Source: an uncultured Clostridia bacterium (GTDB lineage Bacteria; Bacillota; Clostridia; Oscillospirales; CAG-272). From it: DNA of 64,000 nt. The notes below the pieces were generated by a model. The model was given only the letters and a program-made list of their open reading frames with translations. It was not told the DNA's origin and did no database searches. The stretch lies in assembly GCA_947630625.1 (NCBI GenBank), contig CANRIL010000003.1:52475-116474 (forward strand), read 5' to 3'. Shown here one piece after another: positions 8,404 through 17,278 of the stretch (the stretch's first letter is position 1; each line of letters opens with the position of its first letter). A program made the position numbers and the translations under genes.

Positions 8404-9068
8404 ATGTTGCCTTGTTCCCGCGCGCGGTTTGCCTCGCGCTGCGCTTCGAGCATCATGTCCTTGACCTTCATGAGCCGCGTCGTGTTGCCGCGCTCGTTCT
8501 CGTCAAGCTTCATCGAAATGCTCTTTATCGTCTCCTCGTACTGAGGTATCATTATATTTTCAAGCGCGTTGACGCGCCTGCGCGTGCGCTCGATCTCGGC
8601 TGCCATCAGCTCCGCCGATTTTTCAAGCTCCGCCAGCTTTACAAGGTCGGCGGTCATGCCTGAAAGCTCCTCGACCGCGCGGTCAAGCTCACCGGACGTG
8701 AAGAGGAACCCGTAGCTCACGCCGTCCGTTCTCGCCGCCTCCTCATACGAGAAATGCGGCACCATGACGCTCATCACGTTCTCCTCGGACACGGAAAGCG
8801 ACCCTTCCGCCCTCGGCAGCAAAAGCGCCTCCGTCAGAACCTGGCGGCTCATCGTCGCGGACGCGACCTCAAAGCTGCCGCGCACCTTCGCAAACCGCTC
8901 CTCAAGCTTCCCGCGCAGCTCGCGCTCCTCGCGGACAACGTCCAGAAACCGCTTCATCAGCTCGTCGCGCTTGTCTTTCAGGAGCTTGTGCCCGCGCCGC
9001 GCCGTCGTCAGGCGTCCCTTGAGCTTTTTGAGCTCCATGCGCGTCGGGTTTACATTGATCTGCGGCAT
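8400..9068 (-). CDS. ntpD: V-type ATP synthase subunit D
   Basis: 222 residues, mostly two long helices (residues 5-75 and 125-195), as expected for the central rotor shaft that turns inside the A3B3 head. The start INVNPTRMELKKLKGRL and the segment RTRRRVNALENIMIPQYEETI are typical. It is followed by an overlapping acetyltransferase gene and preceded by subunit B with 11 bases between them. Confidence 0.95.
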   Translation of the reverse strand: MPQINVNPTRMELKKLKGRLTTARRGHKLLKDKRDELMKRFLDVVREERELRGKLEERFAKVRGSFEVASATMSRQVLTEALLLPRAEGSLSVSEENVMSVMVPHFSYEEAARTDGVSYGFLFTSGELDRAVEELSGMTADLVKLAELEKSAELMAAEIERTRRRVNALENIMIPQYEETIKSISMKLDENERGNTTRLMKVKDMMLEAQREANRAREQGNI

Positions 9069-9079
9069 AAACCGTCACC

Positions 9080-10444
9080 TCACCAGTATTTTTCAAGTAT
9101 CGCGGGCTTGATGCGCTTCATCTCGGATTTCGGCAGAATGTGCAAGAGCTCCCAGCCGAGGTCGAGCGTCTGCTCGATCGTCCTGTCTTCGTAAAATCCC
9201 TGATTGACGTATCTCGCCTCGAATTCGTCCGAGAACTTGGCATAAAGCCGCTCGACCGGCGTCAGCGCCGACTCGCCGAGGACGACCATCAGCTCCTTCG
9301 CCTCCTTGCCGCGCGCATATGCGGCAAAGAGCTGGTTCATCGTGCCGGAATGATCTTCTCTCGTGCGCCCCGCGCCTATGCCTTTGTCCTTAAGTCTTGA
9401 CAGCGACGGCAGAACGTCGACCGGCGGGAGATATCCCTTGCGGTAAATTTCGCGCGAAAGGATGATCTGCCCCTCGGTTATATATCCCGTAAGGTCGGGG
9501 ATCGGGTGCGTCTTGTCGTCTTCGGGCATCGTCAGGATCGGTATCATCGTGATGCTGCCGGTGCTGCCCTCGCGCCTGCCCGCGCGCTCATACATCGTTG
9601 CAAGGTCTGTATAAAGGTATCCGGGATATCCGCGCCGCCCGGGGACTTCCTTGCGCGCGGCGGAAACCTCGCGCAGCGCCTCCGCGTAGTTCGTGATATC
9701 GGTCATTATAACTAGGACGTGCATATTGCAGTCAAACGCCAGATATTCAGCCGCCGTCAGCGCCATTCGAGGCGTCGAAATGCGCTCAATCGCGGCGTCG
9801 GACGCGAGATTTATAAAGAGCACCGTCCTGTCGATAGCGCCTGTCTTCTTGAAATCGGAGATGAAGAAATCGGCTTCCTCAAACGTGATACCGATCGCGG
9901 CGAATACGACGGCGAATTTTTCATCCGTTCCGCGCACCTTCGCCTGCCGCGCGATCTGCGCCGCGAGATTCGCGTGCGGCAGACCGGAGCCGGAGAAAAT
10001 CGGCAGCTTCTGCCCGCGGACGAGCGTGTTCAGTCCGTCTATCGTCGAAACTCCCGTCTCAATGAACTCGGACGGATATTTGCGGGACGCCGGATTTATC
10101 GGCGTGCCGTTGATGTCGCGCACCGCCTCCGGGATCAGCTTCGCGCCGCCGTCTATCGGCTCGCCCATGCCGTTGAAGACTCTGCCGAGCATTTCACGCG
10201 AAACGGGGAGCTCAACGCCGTGCCCCGTGAAGCGCACCTTCGAATATTCAAGATTCAGCCCCGCCGACGATTCGAACAGCTGAACGAGCACGTCCGAGCC
10301 GTTGACCTCGAGGACGCGGCAGCGCCGCACCTCGCCGGACGGCATGATTATCTCGCCGAGCTCGTCATATTTTACGCCGTCAACGTTGCGCACGAGCATC
10401 AGAGGACCCGCGACTTCTTCTATCGTTCTATACTCTCTGTACAT
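9080..10444 (-). CDS. ntpB: V-type ATP synthase subunit B (non-catalytic)
   Basis: 454 residues. It forms the A3B3 hexamer with subunit A and contributes to the interface nucleotide sites. As usual for B subunits the P-loop is degenerate ([20 protein letters not shown]). Other landmarks are the N-terminal beta-barrel (residues 1-75), [18 protein letters not shown] and [15 protein letters not shown]. Its first codon shares a base with the stop of ntpA (both at 10444), so the two are translated in step, matching equal stoichiometry. Confidence 0.97.
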   Translation of the reverse strand: MYREYRTIEEVAGPLMLVRNVDGVKYDELGEIIMPSGEVRRCRVLEVNGSDVLVQLFESSAGLNLEYSKVRFTGHGVELPVSREMLGRVFNGMGEPIDGGAKLIPEAVRDINGTPINPASRKYPSEFIETGVSTIDGLNTLVRGQKLPIFSGSGLPHANLAAQIARQAKVRGTDEKFAVVFAAIGITFEEADFFISDFKKTGAIDRTVLFINLASDAAIERISTPRMALTAAEYLAFDCNMHVLVIMTDITNYAEALREVSAARKEVPGRRGYPGYLYTDLATMYERAGRREGSTGSITMIPILTMPEDDKTHPIPDLTGYITEGQIILSREIYRKGYLPPVDVLPSLSRLKDKGIGAGRTREDHSGTMNQLFAAYARGKEAKELMVVLGESALTPVERLYAKFSDEFEARYVNQGFYEDRTIEQTLDLGWELLHILPKSEMKRIKPAILEKYW

Positions 10445-12207
10445 TATCTTTTTCCTCCGAGAGACGCGATCTCCGCGTCGATCTCCGCCCTGATCGCGGC
10501 AAATTCCCGCTTATACTCAGCCGTCGGCGCCGACTTTGCGCGGCCGATCCTTTCACGGACGGCAAGCTCGGATATCGCCTCGATGTCGGCGCCTCCCGAG
10601 ATCGCGCGGGACGCCGCGTCGCGGAAATAGAGGATCAGCGCCAGAAGATCGTGCTGCTTTTCGGGCGGGCAGTACGAATCGTCGGGCGACATTGCATCCT
10701 GCTGCAAAAAGTCCTCCCTTATCGACTGCGCGACCTCAAGGGTCAACCTGTCGGACGCTGAAAGCGCGTCGATGCCGACGAGCTTCACGATCTCGTCAAG
10801 CTCAGCCTCCGCCGAAAGTATCCTCATCGCCTCCGTGATCTGCGCCATCCAGTCCGCGGCGACGTTTTTCTCGTACCACGGCGCGAGTCTGTCCTTATAA
10901 AGCGAATACGAATTCAGCCAGTTGATCGCCGGGAAATGACGCCTGTAAGCGAGCGAGGAATCGAGCCCCCAGAAGACCTTGACGATTCGCAGCGTCGCCT
11001 GTGAAACGGGCTCGGAAATGTCGCCGCCCGGAGGCGAGACTGCGCCTATCGCCGTCAGCGCGCCGATCCTTTCATCGGAGCCGCAGCAGCGAACCATTCC
11101 GGCGCGCTCGTAGAACTGCGCGAGGCGCGAGGTCAGGTACGCGGGGTACCCCTCTTCGCCGGGCATTTCCTCGAGTCGGCCTGACATTTCGCGCAGCGCC
11201 TCAGCCCAGCGCGAAGTCGAATCCGCAATGACCGCGACGGAGCAGCCCATGTCGCGCAGATATTCCGCGATCGTGATGCCCGTGTAAACGGACGCCTCGC
11301 GCGCCGCGACGGGCATGTCTGACGTGTTCGCGATGAGCACCGTGCGCTTGATAAGCGACGACCCCGTTTTCGGGTCTGCGATCTCGGGGAATTCGAGCAA
11401 AACGTCCGTCATCTCGTTGCCGCGCTCGCCGCAGCCGATATATATGACGAAGTCGGCGTCGCTCCACTTGGCGAGCTGGTGCTGTACGACCGTCTTACCC
11501 GAACCGAAAGGTCCCGGAATGCACGCCGTGCCGCCCTTGGCGACCGGGAACATCGAATCGACGTTTCTCTGTCCCGTGATAAGCGGCTCGTTCGGAGGCA
11601 GCTTTTCCTTGTACGGTCTTGCGACGCGGACAGGCCACTTCTGCATCATTATTATATCTTCGGTCGTCCCGTCCGGCTTTGAAAGCTTGCCTATCGGGTC
11701 GGTCACCGTGTAGTAACCGGACAAAAGCTCCGAGATTTCCCCTTCGGTTCCGGGAGGCACCATGATCTTATGGCGGACGACCTCGTTTTCCTTGACGACG
11801 CCGTAAATGTCGCCGCCGACAACGTGGTCGCCGCGCTTCGCCGTCGCCTCAAAATACCACTTCTTTTCGCGGTCAAGCGCCGGAAGGTCGACGCCGCGCG
11901 TTATGTTCGGGCCGACCGCGTTCTTTATCGCCACGAGCGGGCGCTGGATCCCGTCGTATATATTCTCCATGAGTCCCGGTCCGAGCTCGACCGAGAGCGG
12001 AGCCCCCGTCGAAACGACGCGGTCCCCCCTGCCAAGTCCGGCCGTCTCCTCGTATACCTGGATCGAGGCGCGGTCGCCGTGCATCTCAATGATCTCGCCT
12101 ATCAGGTTCATCTCGCCGACGCGCACAACGTCGAACATGTTCGCCTCGCGCATCCCTTCCGCGATAACGAGCGGTCCCGATACCTTAACTATCCTTCCTT
12201 CAGTCAC
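10444..12207 (-). CDS. ntpA: V-type ATP synthase subunit A (catalytic)
   Basis: 587 residues with the order barrel (1-70), the non-homologous bulge region (about 110-185) typical of V/A-type A subunits, the nucleotide-binding domain with P-loop [13 protein letters not shown], the GERGNEM segment, Walker B-type [17 protein letters not shown] and the C-terminal helical domain. It hydrolyses or makes ATP at the A/B interface. It is followed directly by ntpB. Confidence 0.97.
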   Translation of the reverse strand: MTEGRIVKVSGPLVIAEGMREANMFDVVRVGEMNLIGEIIEMHGDRASIQVYEETAGLGRGDRVVSTGAPLSVELGPGLMENIYDGIQRPLVAIKNAVGPNITRGVDLPALDREKKWYFEATAKRGDHVVGGDIYGVVKENEVVRHKIMVPPGTEGEISELLSGYYTVTDPIGKLSKPDGTTEDIIMMQKWPVRVARPYKEKLPPNEPLITGQRNVDSMFPVAKGGTACIPGPFGSGKTVVQHQLAKWSDADFVIYIGCGERGNEMTDVLLEFPEIADPKTGSSLIKRTVLIANTSDMPVAAREASVYTGITIAEYLRDMGCSVAVIADSTSRWAEALREMSGRLEEMPGEEGYPAYLTSRLAQFYERAGMVRCCGSDERIGALTAIGAVSPPGGDISEPVSQATLRIVKVFWGLDSSLAYRRHFPAINWLNSYSLYKDRLAPWYEKNVAADWMAQITEAMRILSAEAELDEIVKLVGIDALSASDRLTLEVAQSIREDFLQQDAMSPDDSYCPPEKQHDLLALILYFRDAASRAISGGADIEAISELAVRERIGRAKSAPTAEYKREFAAIRAEIDAEIASLGGKR

Positions 12208-12246
12208 TTTACGAGTTTCCCTCCACCGATTATTTTGCGGTATAAC

Positions 12247-12585
12247 TCAGTCGCGGAACAGTATGTCCGCGCCGACGGCGCGCTCGACGCTCTGCTTTAT
12301 CAGCCGCATGCCGTAGCTGAGCTCGCCCTCGCGGCTCACCCCGTCCGGCAGCACCGTTATCGCAGGCGTCAGCCGCCCCGAATATTTCTTTATCACATCG
12401 TCAAGCGCCTCCGCGAAACGCTCAACGATAAATATTATCGCGTATTCTTCGCTCCCGGCGGCCATATCGAGCAGCCGCCCGGCGTCGCTTGCGTTCTCGG
12501 CCTCAAAGACCGTATAACCGAGCGCAATGAACCCGGAAACGGTCGCCCGGTCGCCGATTATGCCGATTTTATATGTGTCATTCAT
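12247..12585 (-). CDS. V-type ATP synthase subunit F
   Basis: 112 residues, an alpha/beta Rossmann-like small protein starting MNDTYKIGIIGDRATVSGFIALG, which fits subunit F at the rotor axle (named NtpG in Enterococcus). The ATG at 12585 is preferred because GGAGG (12600-12596) stands 10 bases before it; an upstream ATG at 12606 overlaps the end of subunit C but has no ribosome site. Gene order between C and A is the usual one. Confidence 0.92.
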   Translation of the reverse strand: MNDTYKIGIIGDRATVSGFIALGYTVFEAENASDAGRLLDMAAGSEEYAIIFIVERFAEALDDVIKKYSGRLTPAITVLPDGVSREGELSYGMRLIKQSVERAVGADILFRD

Positions 12586-12602
12586 AAAAACCAAGCCTCC
12601 GT

Positions 12603-13661
12603 TCATCTCCGCGCGCGGCGAACGCGCTGGGAGATCTCGTCATACGGGAGTCCGGCGCGCTTTCCGGCGATTATGATGCGGGCGTTTTTCGCGTTGTATT
12701 CGCGGCTCGTGAGATATGCAAACGGCACGCCGACGCCGAATACGGCGCGCCCGCCATCCATAACGTATGAAAGATACGCCTCCTCGGTCGAGCGCTCGAT
12801 AACGGACAGCGCCGAATCAGGCGTCAGCGCCGCGTCGAGCACGCCGGGCATCGCCGACTTGACAAGGGAGAAAAACCTCTCCGCCGACCCGTTATCCTCT
12901 TCCTTTCCGCCGTCCTCGTCCGTTCCGGCAGCGGCGCGGATCAACTCGTCCGGCTTGACGCTGCCGAGAGGCGAGAGCGCGCGCTTAAGCAGCTCACGCC
13001 GAGCCGTCCCGTCCATGCCGTCGCCAAGCCGCAGCACGCGGATGACGGCGAGCACGTTCGCGATGTCGACGCGCAGCCTGACCGCCCCGGTCAGAAGCGC
13101 GTCCCCCGTCGCCTCGGCGGACTTCATCATGGATGAAAGGCACGCAAGGTCAAGGCAAAGGTCGATCGTCTGCGGGTCGCCGGTGCGCTTGTAGGCGTCC
13201 GCCGCCTCCCTCGCCGCCGCCGCGAAATCGCCGGGCAGTGCGGAAAAATCGTCCGTCTCCGCCATCTTCGCGTATGCTTCCGGCGGGACAGTCCCGCACC
13301 GGAACAAAAGCCCCTCCGCGCTGACAGACTTCGCGCGGCACTTTAGAATCGTCTTTATGTTGTTGCAATCGTACTGATACCGCAGGAAATCGAACACGGA
13401 CGGATCGACCGTCGCCTCCGAGACGACGCGGAACGAATCGTTCACGAATTCGTCGCACAGCGCGTCCGCCTCGCGAATGTCCTCGCCGCCGCCCTCGAGC
13501 GCCGTTTTCGCCTCGAACAGCGCGCTGACCGCGCCTTCCGCGTCGGGCGCGTCAAGCATCCTCGCGATGAGCTGATCCGACAGTCCCCGATCCTCAACGG
13601 ACCTGATGTACGCCGAGGCGTACAGATAATCTGTGTCACGGTAGTGTCGTTTATCTGCCAT
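12603..13661 (-). CDS. ntpC: V-type ATP synthase subunit C
   Basis: 352 residues, nearly all helical, with the family start YLYASAYIRSVEDRGLS and the segment FLRYQYDCNNIKTILKCRA. Subunit C (equivalent to yeast d) links the rotor shaft to the membrane K ring. It lies between E and F as in the Enterococcus ntp operon. A low-complexity stretch DEDGGKEEDNGS near residue 255 is a likely surface loop. Confidence 0.93.
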   Translation of the reverse strand: MADKRHYRDTDYLYASAYIRSVEDRGLSDQLIARMLDAPDAEGAVSALFEAKTALEGGGEDIREADALCDEFVNDSFRVVSEATVDPSVFDFLRYQYDCNNIKTILKCRAKSVSAEGLLFRCGTVPPEAYAKMAETDDFSALPGDFAAAAREAADAYKRTGDPQTIDLCLDLACLSSMMKSAEATGDALLTGAVRLRVDIANVLAVIRVLRLGDGMDGTARRELLKRALSPLGSVKPDELIRAAAGTDEDGGKEEDNGSAERFFSLVKSAMPGVLDAALTPDSALSVIERSTEEAYLSYVMDGGRAVFGVGVPFAYLTSREYNAKNARIIIAGKRAGLPYDEISQRVRRARR

Positions 13662-13698
13662 TTTTTGTATCTTTTGATCCTTTCAGAGATAAGGAGCT

Positions 13699-14367
13699 TT
13701 ATCCCTCGGGATAAAGCGTCCTGTAAACTGCCGCGTCAAGGCTGCCGTGCAGTCCCTCGATAAGCAGCGAGAGCGAGCAGTTTTCCTCGACCGCGCCCGC
13801 CCTGACGACGACGCCGCCGACGATGTCCGCCGTCGACTCCGACAGCGTGAGCCTGCGCGCGCATTCGGCGCCGAGCTCTTTTTTATGGTTGTTCTTCATC
13901 GAAAGGATGACGGCCTCGCCGATCTCGGCGCGGTCGCGCGCGTTGAGCACGACCTCGTAAGGCTTCGGCTCCGTCGCCTCGCCGTATTTTTCGCGGCGGT
14001 ATTCCGCCGTTTCCGCGTGGCGTCTGACCGCGGCGAGCGCGAGCGTGACGATCAGCGTCATATACTTGTCGCGCGGCAGCGAAACGAGCGCATCGAGCGC
14101 GCGTTCGTAAGCGGTGCTGACGTTGCGGCTCCGCTCGCTGGCGATAATGTTGCGCCGCGTCATCGAGGATGACGACTTCGCGCGGGCGATGATATTTTCC
14201 GCCTCGCGCTTCGTTTTCTCGTCAAGCTCGGAAAGGGCGGCGGCAGTTTTTTCGTCGTACTCCGCCCGGACCTTTGCGATCTCGGCCTCGGCAGACTCCC
14301 TTATGGAGGCGCACTCGGCTTCCGCGTCCGCGTTTATCCTTTCGATTATTTTTTCAAGCCCCTTCAT
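13699..14367 (-). CDS. ntpE: V-type ATP synthase subunit E
   Basis: 222 residues. The N-terminal half (1-105) is a charged helix (MKGLEKIIERINADAEAECA...), the C-terminal half an alpha/beta domain, as in the peripheral-stalk E subunit that pairs with the G/H helix. The ATG at 14367 is chosen by GGAGAAAG just upstream; the open frame runs further up but without a start signal and with sequence unlike the family. Distance to ntpK is 23 bases. Confidence 0.92.
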   Translation of the reverse strand: MKGLEKIIERINADAEAECASIRESAEAEIAKVRAEYDEKTAAALSELDEKTKREAENIIARAKSSSSMTRRNIIASERSRNVSTAYERALDALVSLPRDKYMTLIVTLALAAVRRHAETAEYRREKYGEATEPKPYEVVLNARDRAEIGEAVILSMKNNHKKELGAECARRLTLSESTADIVGGVVVRAGAVEENCSLSLLIEGLHGSLDAAVYRTLYPEG

Positions 14368-14390
14368 GTTCTTTCTCCGGCACGAAAAAT

Positions 14391-14879
14391 TCAGACTGCC
14401 GCGAAGAGGATGGCGAGAAGCGAGATCAACAGCGCGAAGATCGCGTATGTCTCGACGAGCGCGGCGGAGGTCATTGCCTTCGCGACCTCGCCCGGGCGCT
14501 TGGTGATGAGGCTGATGCCGGCAACTGCGACTCTCGCCTGTTTGACGGCGGAGAAGTAACCGACAGCGGCGATAGGCAGGCACGCGAACAGGAAGAAGAG
14601 TCCCTGTGCCGTCGTGAGCTCAAGCAGCTCGCCGAAAAGGCCGATCTTGAAGAGCACGAGGAACGCGGTCACAAGGCCGTAAATGCCCTGCGTGCCGGGG
14701 AGCGCCTGCATCAGAAGCGCGCCGCCGAACTTCGACGGGTCGTCAGTCAGCATGCCGGTCGACGCCTCGCCGACCATTCCGACGCCTTTGGCGCTGCCCA
14801 TGCAGGGGAAGAGCGCCGCGAGCGCCGCGCCGAGGATCGCAAGACTTGTTCCGTTTGAAAGCAGATCGAAAAGTGTCAT
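14391..14879 (-). CDS. ntpK: V-type ATP synthase subunit K (proteolipid, c-ring)
   Basis: 162 residues with four membrane helices in two hairpins, the doubled proteolipid of V-type enzymes. Only the second hairpin has the ion-binding carboxylate (E143 in LVETYAIFALL); the first has Q64 at the matching place. L60, T63, Q64, Q114 and E143 match the Na+-site residues described for Enterococcus hirae NtpK (L61, T64, Q65, Q110, E139), so Na+ rather than H+ is the likely coupling ion; this is inference from alignment by eye. Confidence 0.95.
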   Translation of the reverse strand: MTLFDLLSNGTSLAILGAALAALFPCMGSAKGVGMVGEASTGMLTDDPSKFGGALLMQALPGTQGIYGLVTAFLVLFKIGLFGELLELTTAQGLFFLFACLPIAAVGYFSAVKQARVAVAGISLITKRPGEVAKAMTSAALVETYAIFALLISLLAILFAAV

Positions 14880-14899
14880 TTTTATTATCTCCTTAAAAA

Positions 14900-16855
14900 T
14901 TATGCTGTTTTGATTTTTTCTTTGTAAACGTGATATTTCGGCTTCGGCTCAAGCGGGACGAACGCGCGCCCGCCGGATTCGTAGAATTTGCCGAAGAATT
15001 CTATATATTGCAGCCTGCTCGTGTGAACGAACGTGCCGAGAAGGTTTATCGCTATATTCAGCGTGTGCCCGATAAGCACGGCGACGACGAACAGGATGAG
15101 CCCGAAGAAATTGAATCCCGCGAGCGTGCCGAGCAGGTTGAAGACGCTGCCGATGACGGCGGACGCAAGCCCGAGCGAGAGCACGCGCGAGTACGAGAGA
15201 AGGTCTGACACGTATGAGATCGTGTCGTAAAGCGACATAAGCCCCTTCCCGATCTTCATGACGACGTTCTTTTCGGCTCGCCCCTGCGTCGCGATCAAAA
15301 TCGCGTAACCGAGCACGACGAGCACGATGCCGACAGTCTTGAGCGGCGCGAACAGCGTAAATCCGACAGCCGCGCAACCGCCGCCGAGGAACACGAGTAT
15401 CCACGATCCGGCGTCAAATATCGCATCCCACACCGTTTTCGTCTTGCAGAGGACATAAAATTTGACAGCCAGCGCGCCGACAAGGTGAACGGCGCCGACC
15501 GCGAGGGACACGATCAAAAACGTCATCGGGTCGTTTATCGGGTCGAACCACAGAGCGAGGCTGAATTCCTCGCCGCCCATGAAGTTGGCGGAAATTTTTG
15601 ACGGCAGATCGCCGAAATATCCGCCGAGAAGGACGCCGAAGAACATCGACGACAGCCCGCATATCGCGAACATGCGCAGGAATTTCTCCATCGTCCCGCG
15701 CGGCTTCATCAGCTTCAGCCCTAGCATGCAGACGAGCGAAACGACAAGCCCGTATCCGAAATCCGCGAACATCAGCCCGAAGATTATCATGTAAAAGATG
15801 CTCATCACGAACGTCGGATCGTATGTGCCGTATTTCGGCAGCGAGTAGAGCTCGACGACCGGCTCAAACGATTCCGCGAATTTGTTGTTTTTGAGCTTGA
15901 CCGGAACGTCGTCCCCGTCCTCGGCGTCGCCGATCTCGTATGCGCACCCGACCGCCTCAAGCTCCGAGACGACCTCCGTCACGGCGTCCTCCGGGACCCA
16001 GCCCGAAAGATATCGCGTGCTCTCCGTCGCCGTCATGCGCGAGATCGCGTCCGTGTATGTGAGATTGTTGCGCTCGGCGTCGGAATAATATTCCGCGAGC
16101 GGCAAAGACGGCGAGAGCTCGTCCGCCTCGGCGGAAAGCCTGTCGTCCTCCTCGTCGATCGAGACGAGCAGCGCGCGCTTCGACGAGAGGATCGCGTCCG
16201 CCGTGCCGTCGAGCGAGGCGGCGGGGGAGCGGACAAATCCGAGCGAGGACAAAAACCTCGTCACCGCCGCGGACGCGCTTTTGTGAGCGATGACGGAGAC
16301 GTAACGCACCCCGTCCGCTTCCTTTTCAAATAATATGTCGGCGTCAAATTCCTCCGCCAGCCGCGAAAGTCCGCCCGCGTTGCCGGACGGCACGCTGCCG
16401 AGGATTATGTCCGTCGAATCCGTTCCCGAAAGCGACAGCGGGAGCGCGTACTCGCGCCAGGGCAGGACGGACTCGACCTCGGCGACTATGTGCGCGCGCT
16501 CGGCGCGCAGCTCCTCCATTCTGCCGCGAACTGACAAGGCGCGCTCGGTCAGTTCCTTTGCCTCCGCGGTCTTTTCGGGGTCGTCGCCGCGTTCGAGTTC
16601 GGGCTTCGGCGAGAGGAATTTTTTCTTCACCGTGCTCCGGCTCGAAAGAAGGTCGATCGCATCCGCGGCGACGGAGATGCGCCCCTCGATGTTTCGCCGC
16701 CGCTCGGTCACGTCGACCGCGCGCAGCTCCTCCCCCGGCGGCTCCGGCGACACGTCGAGGTCGACGCACGACAGCCAGACGAGCCGCCGCGCAAGCTCCT
16801 CGCTCGCGTCCGCGCCGACGATCGCCGTCAGGCGCTTCATTTTAGTTACCGGCAT
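14900..16855 (-). CDS. ntpI: V-type ATP synthase subunit I (membrane a-subunit)
   Basis: 651 residues. The N-terminal half (1-330) is a cytosolic coiled-coil arm; the C-terminal half has about seven or eight membrane helices beginning near FVMSIFYMIIFGLMFADFGYG and ending with the segment LNIAINLLGTFVHTSRLQYIEFFGKFYESGG, a family signature that contains the half-channel helix. The start MPVTKMKRL matches family N-termini; it overlaps the end of the preceding stalk gene by 14 bases. Confidence 0.95.
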   Translation of the reverse strand: MPVTKMKRLTAIVGADASEELARRLVWLSCVDLDVSPEPPGEELRAVDVTERRRNIEGRISVAADAIDLLSSRSTVKKKFLSPKPELERGDDPEKTAEAKELTERALSVRGRMEELRAERAHIVAEVESVLPWREYALPLSLSGTDSTDIILGSVPSGNAGGLSRLAEEFDADILFEKEADGVRYVSVIAHKSASAAVTRFLSSLGFVRSPAASLDGTADAILSSKRALLVSIDEEDDRLSAEADELSPSLPLAEYYSDAERNNLTYTDAISRMTATESTRYLSGWVPEDAVTEVVSELEAVGCAYEIGDAEDGDDVPVKLKNNKFAESFEPVVELYSLPKYGTYDPTFVMSIFYMIIFGLMFADFGYGLVVSLVCMLGLKLMKPRGTMEKFLRMFAICGLSSMFFGVLLGGYFGDLPSKISANFMGGEEFSLALWFDPINDPMTFLIVSLAVGAVHLVGALAVKFYVLCKTKTVWDAIFDAGSWILVFLGGGCAAVGFTLFAPLKTVGIVLVVLGYAILIATQGRAEKNVVMKIGKGLMSLYDTISYVSDLLSYSRVLSLGLASAVIGSVFNLLGTLAGFNFFGLILFVVAVLIGHTLNIAINLLGTFVHTSRLQYIEFFGKFYESGGRAFVPLEPKPKYHVYKEKIKTA

Positions 16856-17165
16856 TTTTCATCAACTCTCCGATTATAAGCTTCACGGCGTCGTCCATAT
16901 GCGACATGGCGCCGCGCGTCTCCGACGAGGCGAACGACTCCGCCTCAGCCTTGTTCTTTTTCAGGCGCTCCTCGGACTGCGATTCGATCTCCGAGAGCGT
17001 TTCGTTCATTTCGGCAGCGGCCGCTTCGCGCGCGGCTTCGAATTTCGCCTTCGCCTCGTCGGAGGCGCGGGCTATATCCTCCTGCGCAGCCTTCGCCGCC
17101 GCTTCCTTTTTTTCCTTTGCTTCTCTTTCAGCCGCGAGAACGGCATCTATGGCTTCCTTTGACAA
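16842..17165 (-). CDS. V-type ATP synthase peripheral stalk subunit G/H
   Basis: 107 residues, one long charged helix rich in A, E and K (AAEREAKEKKEAAAKAAQED...), ending MSHMDDAVKLIIGELMKNAGN. It would pair with subunit E as the stator (NtpF in Enterococcus, AhaH in archaea). The start is TTG at 17165 with AAGGAAGG upstream; no ATG fits. It is the first gene of the operon. Confidence 0.85.
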   Translation of the reverse strand: MSKEAIDAVLAAEREAKEKKEAAAKAAQEDIARASDEAKAKFEAAREAAAAEMNETLSEIESQSEERLKKNKAEAESFASSETRGAMSHMDDAVKLIIGELMKNAGN

Positions 17166-17233
17166 ATGGGTACCTTCCTTTCATCGCAGAAACGGCAATA
17201 TGCGGAAAAACCCGCCTTATACTGTCTTATGCA

Positions 17234-17262
17234 ATTATATCACACGGCAAATGATAAATCAA
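17234..17262 (-). promoter_or_regulatory. Promoter of the V-ATPase operon
   Basis: TTGATT (17262-17257), 17-base spacer, TATAAT (17239-17234) on the minus strand, about 70 bases before the first gene. Confidence 0.8.
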
Positions 17263-17278
17263 GCTCTACACAGAATTA

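Noticed and set aside
11770..13194. 474-codon plus-strand frame opposite V-ATPase A, F and C genes
   Set aside because: Spans three real minus-strand genes and their junctions; no ribosome site and no recognisable domain.
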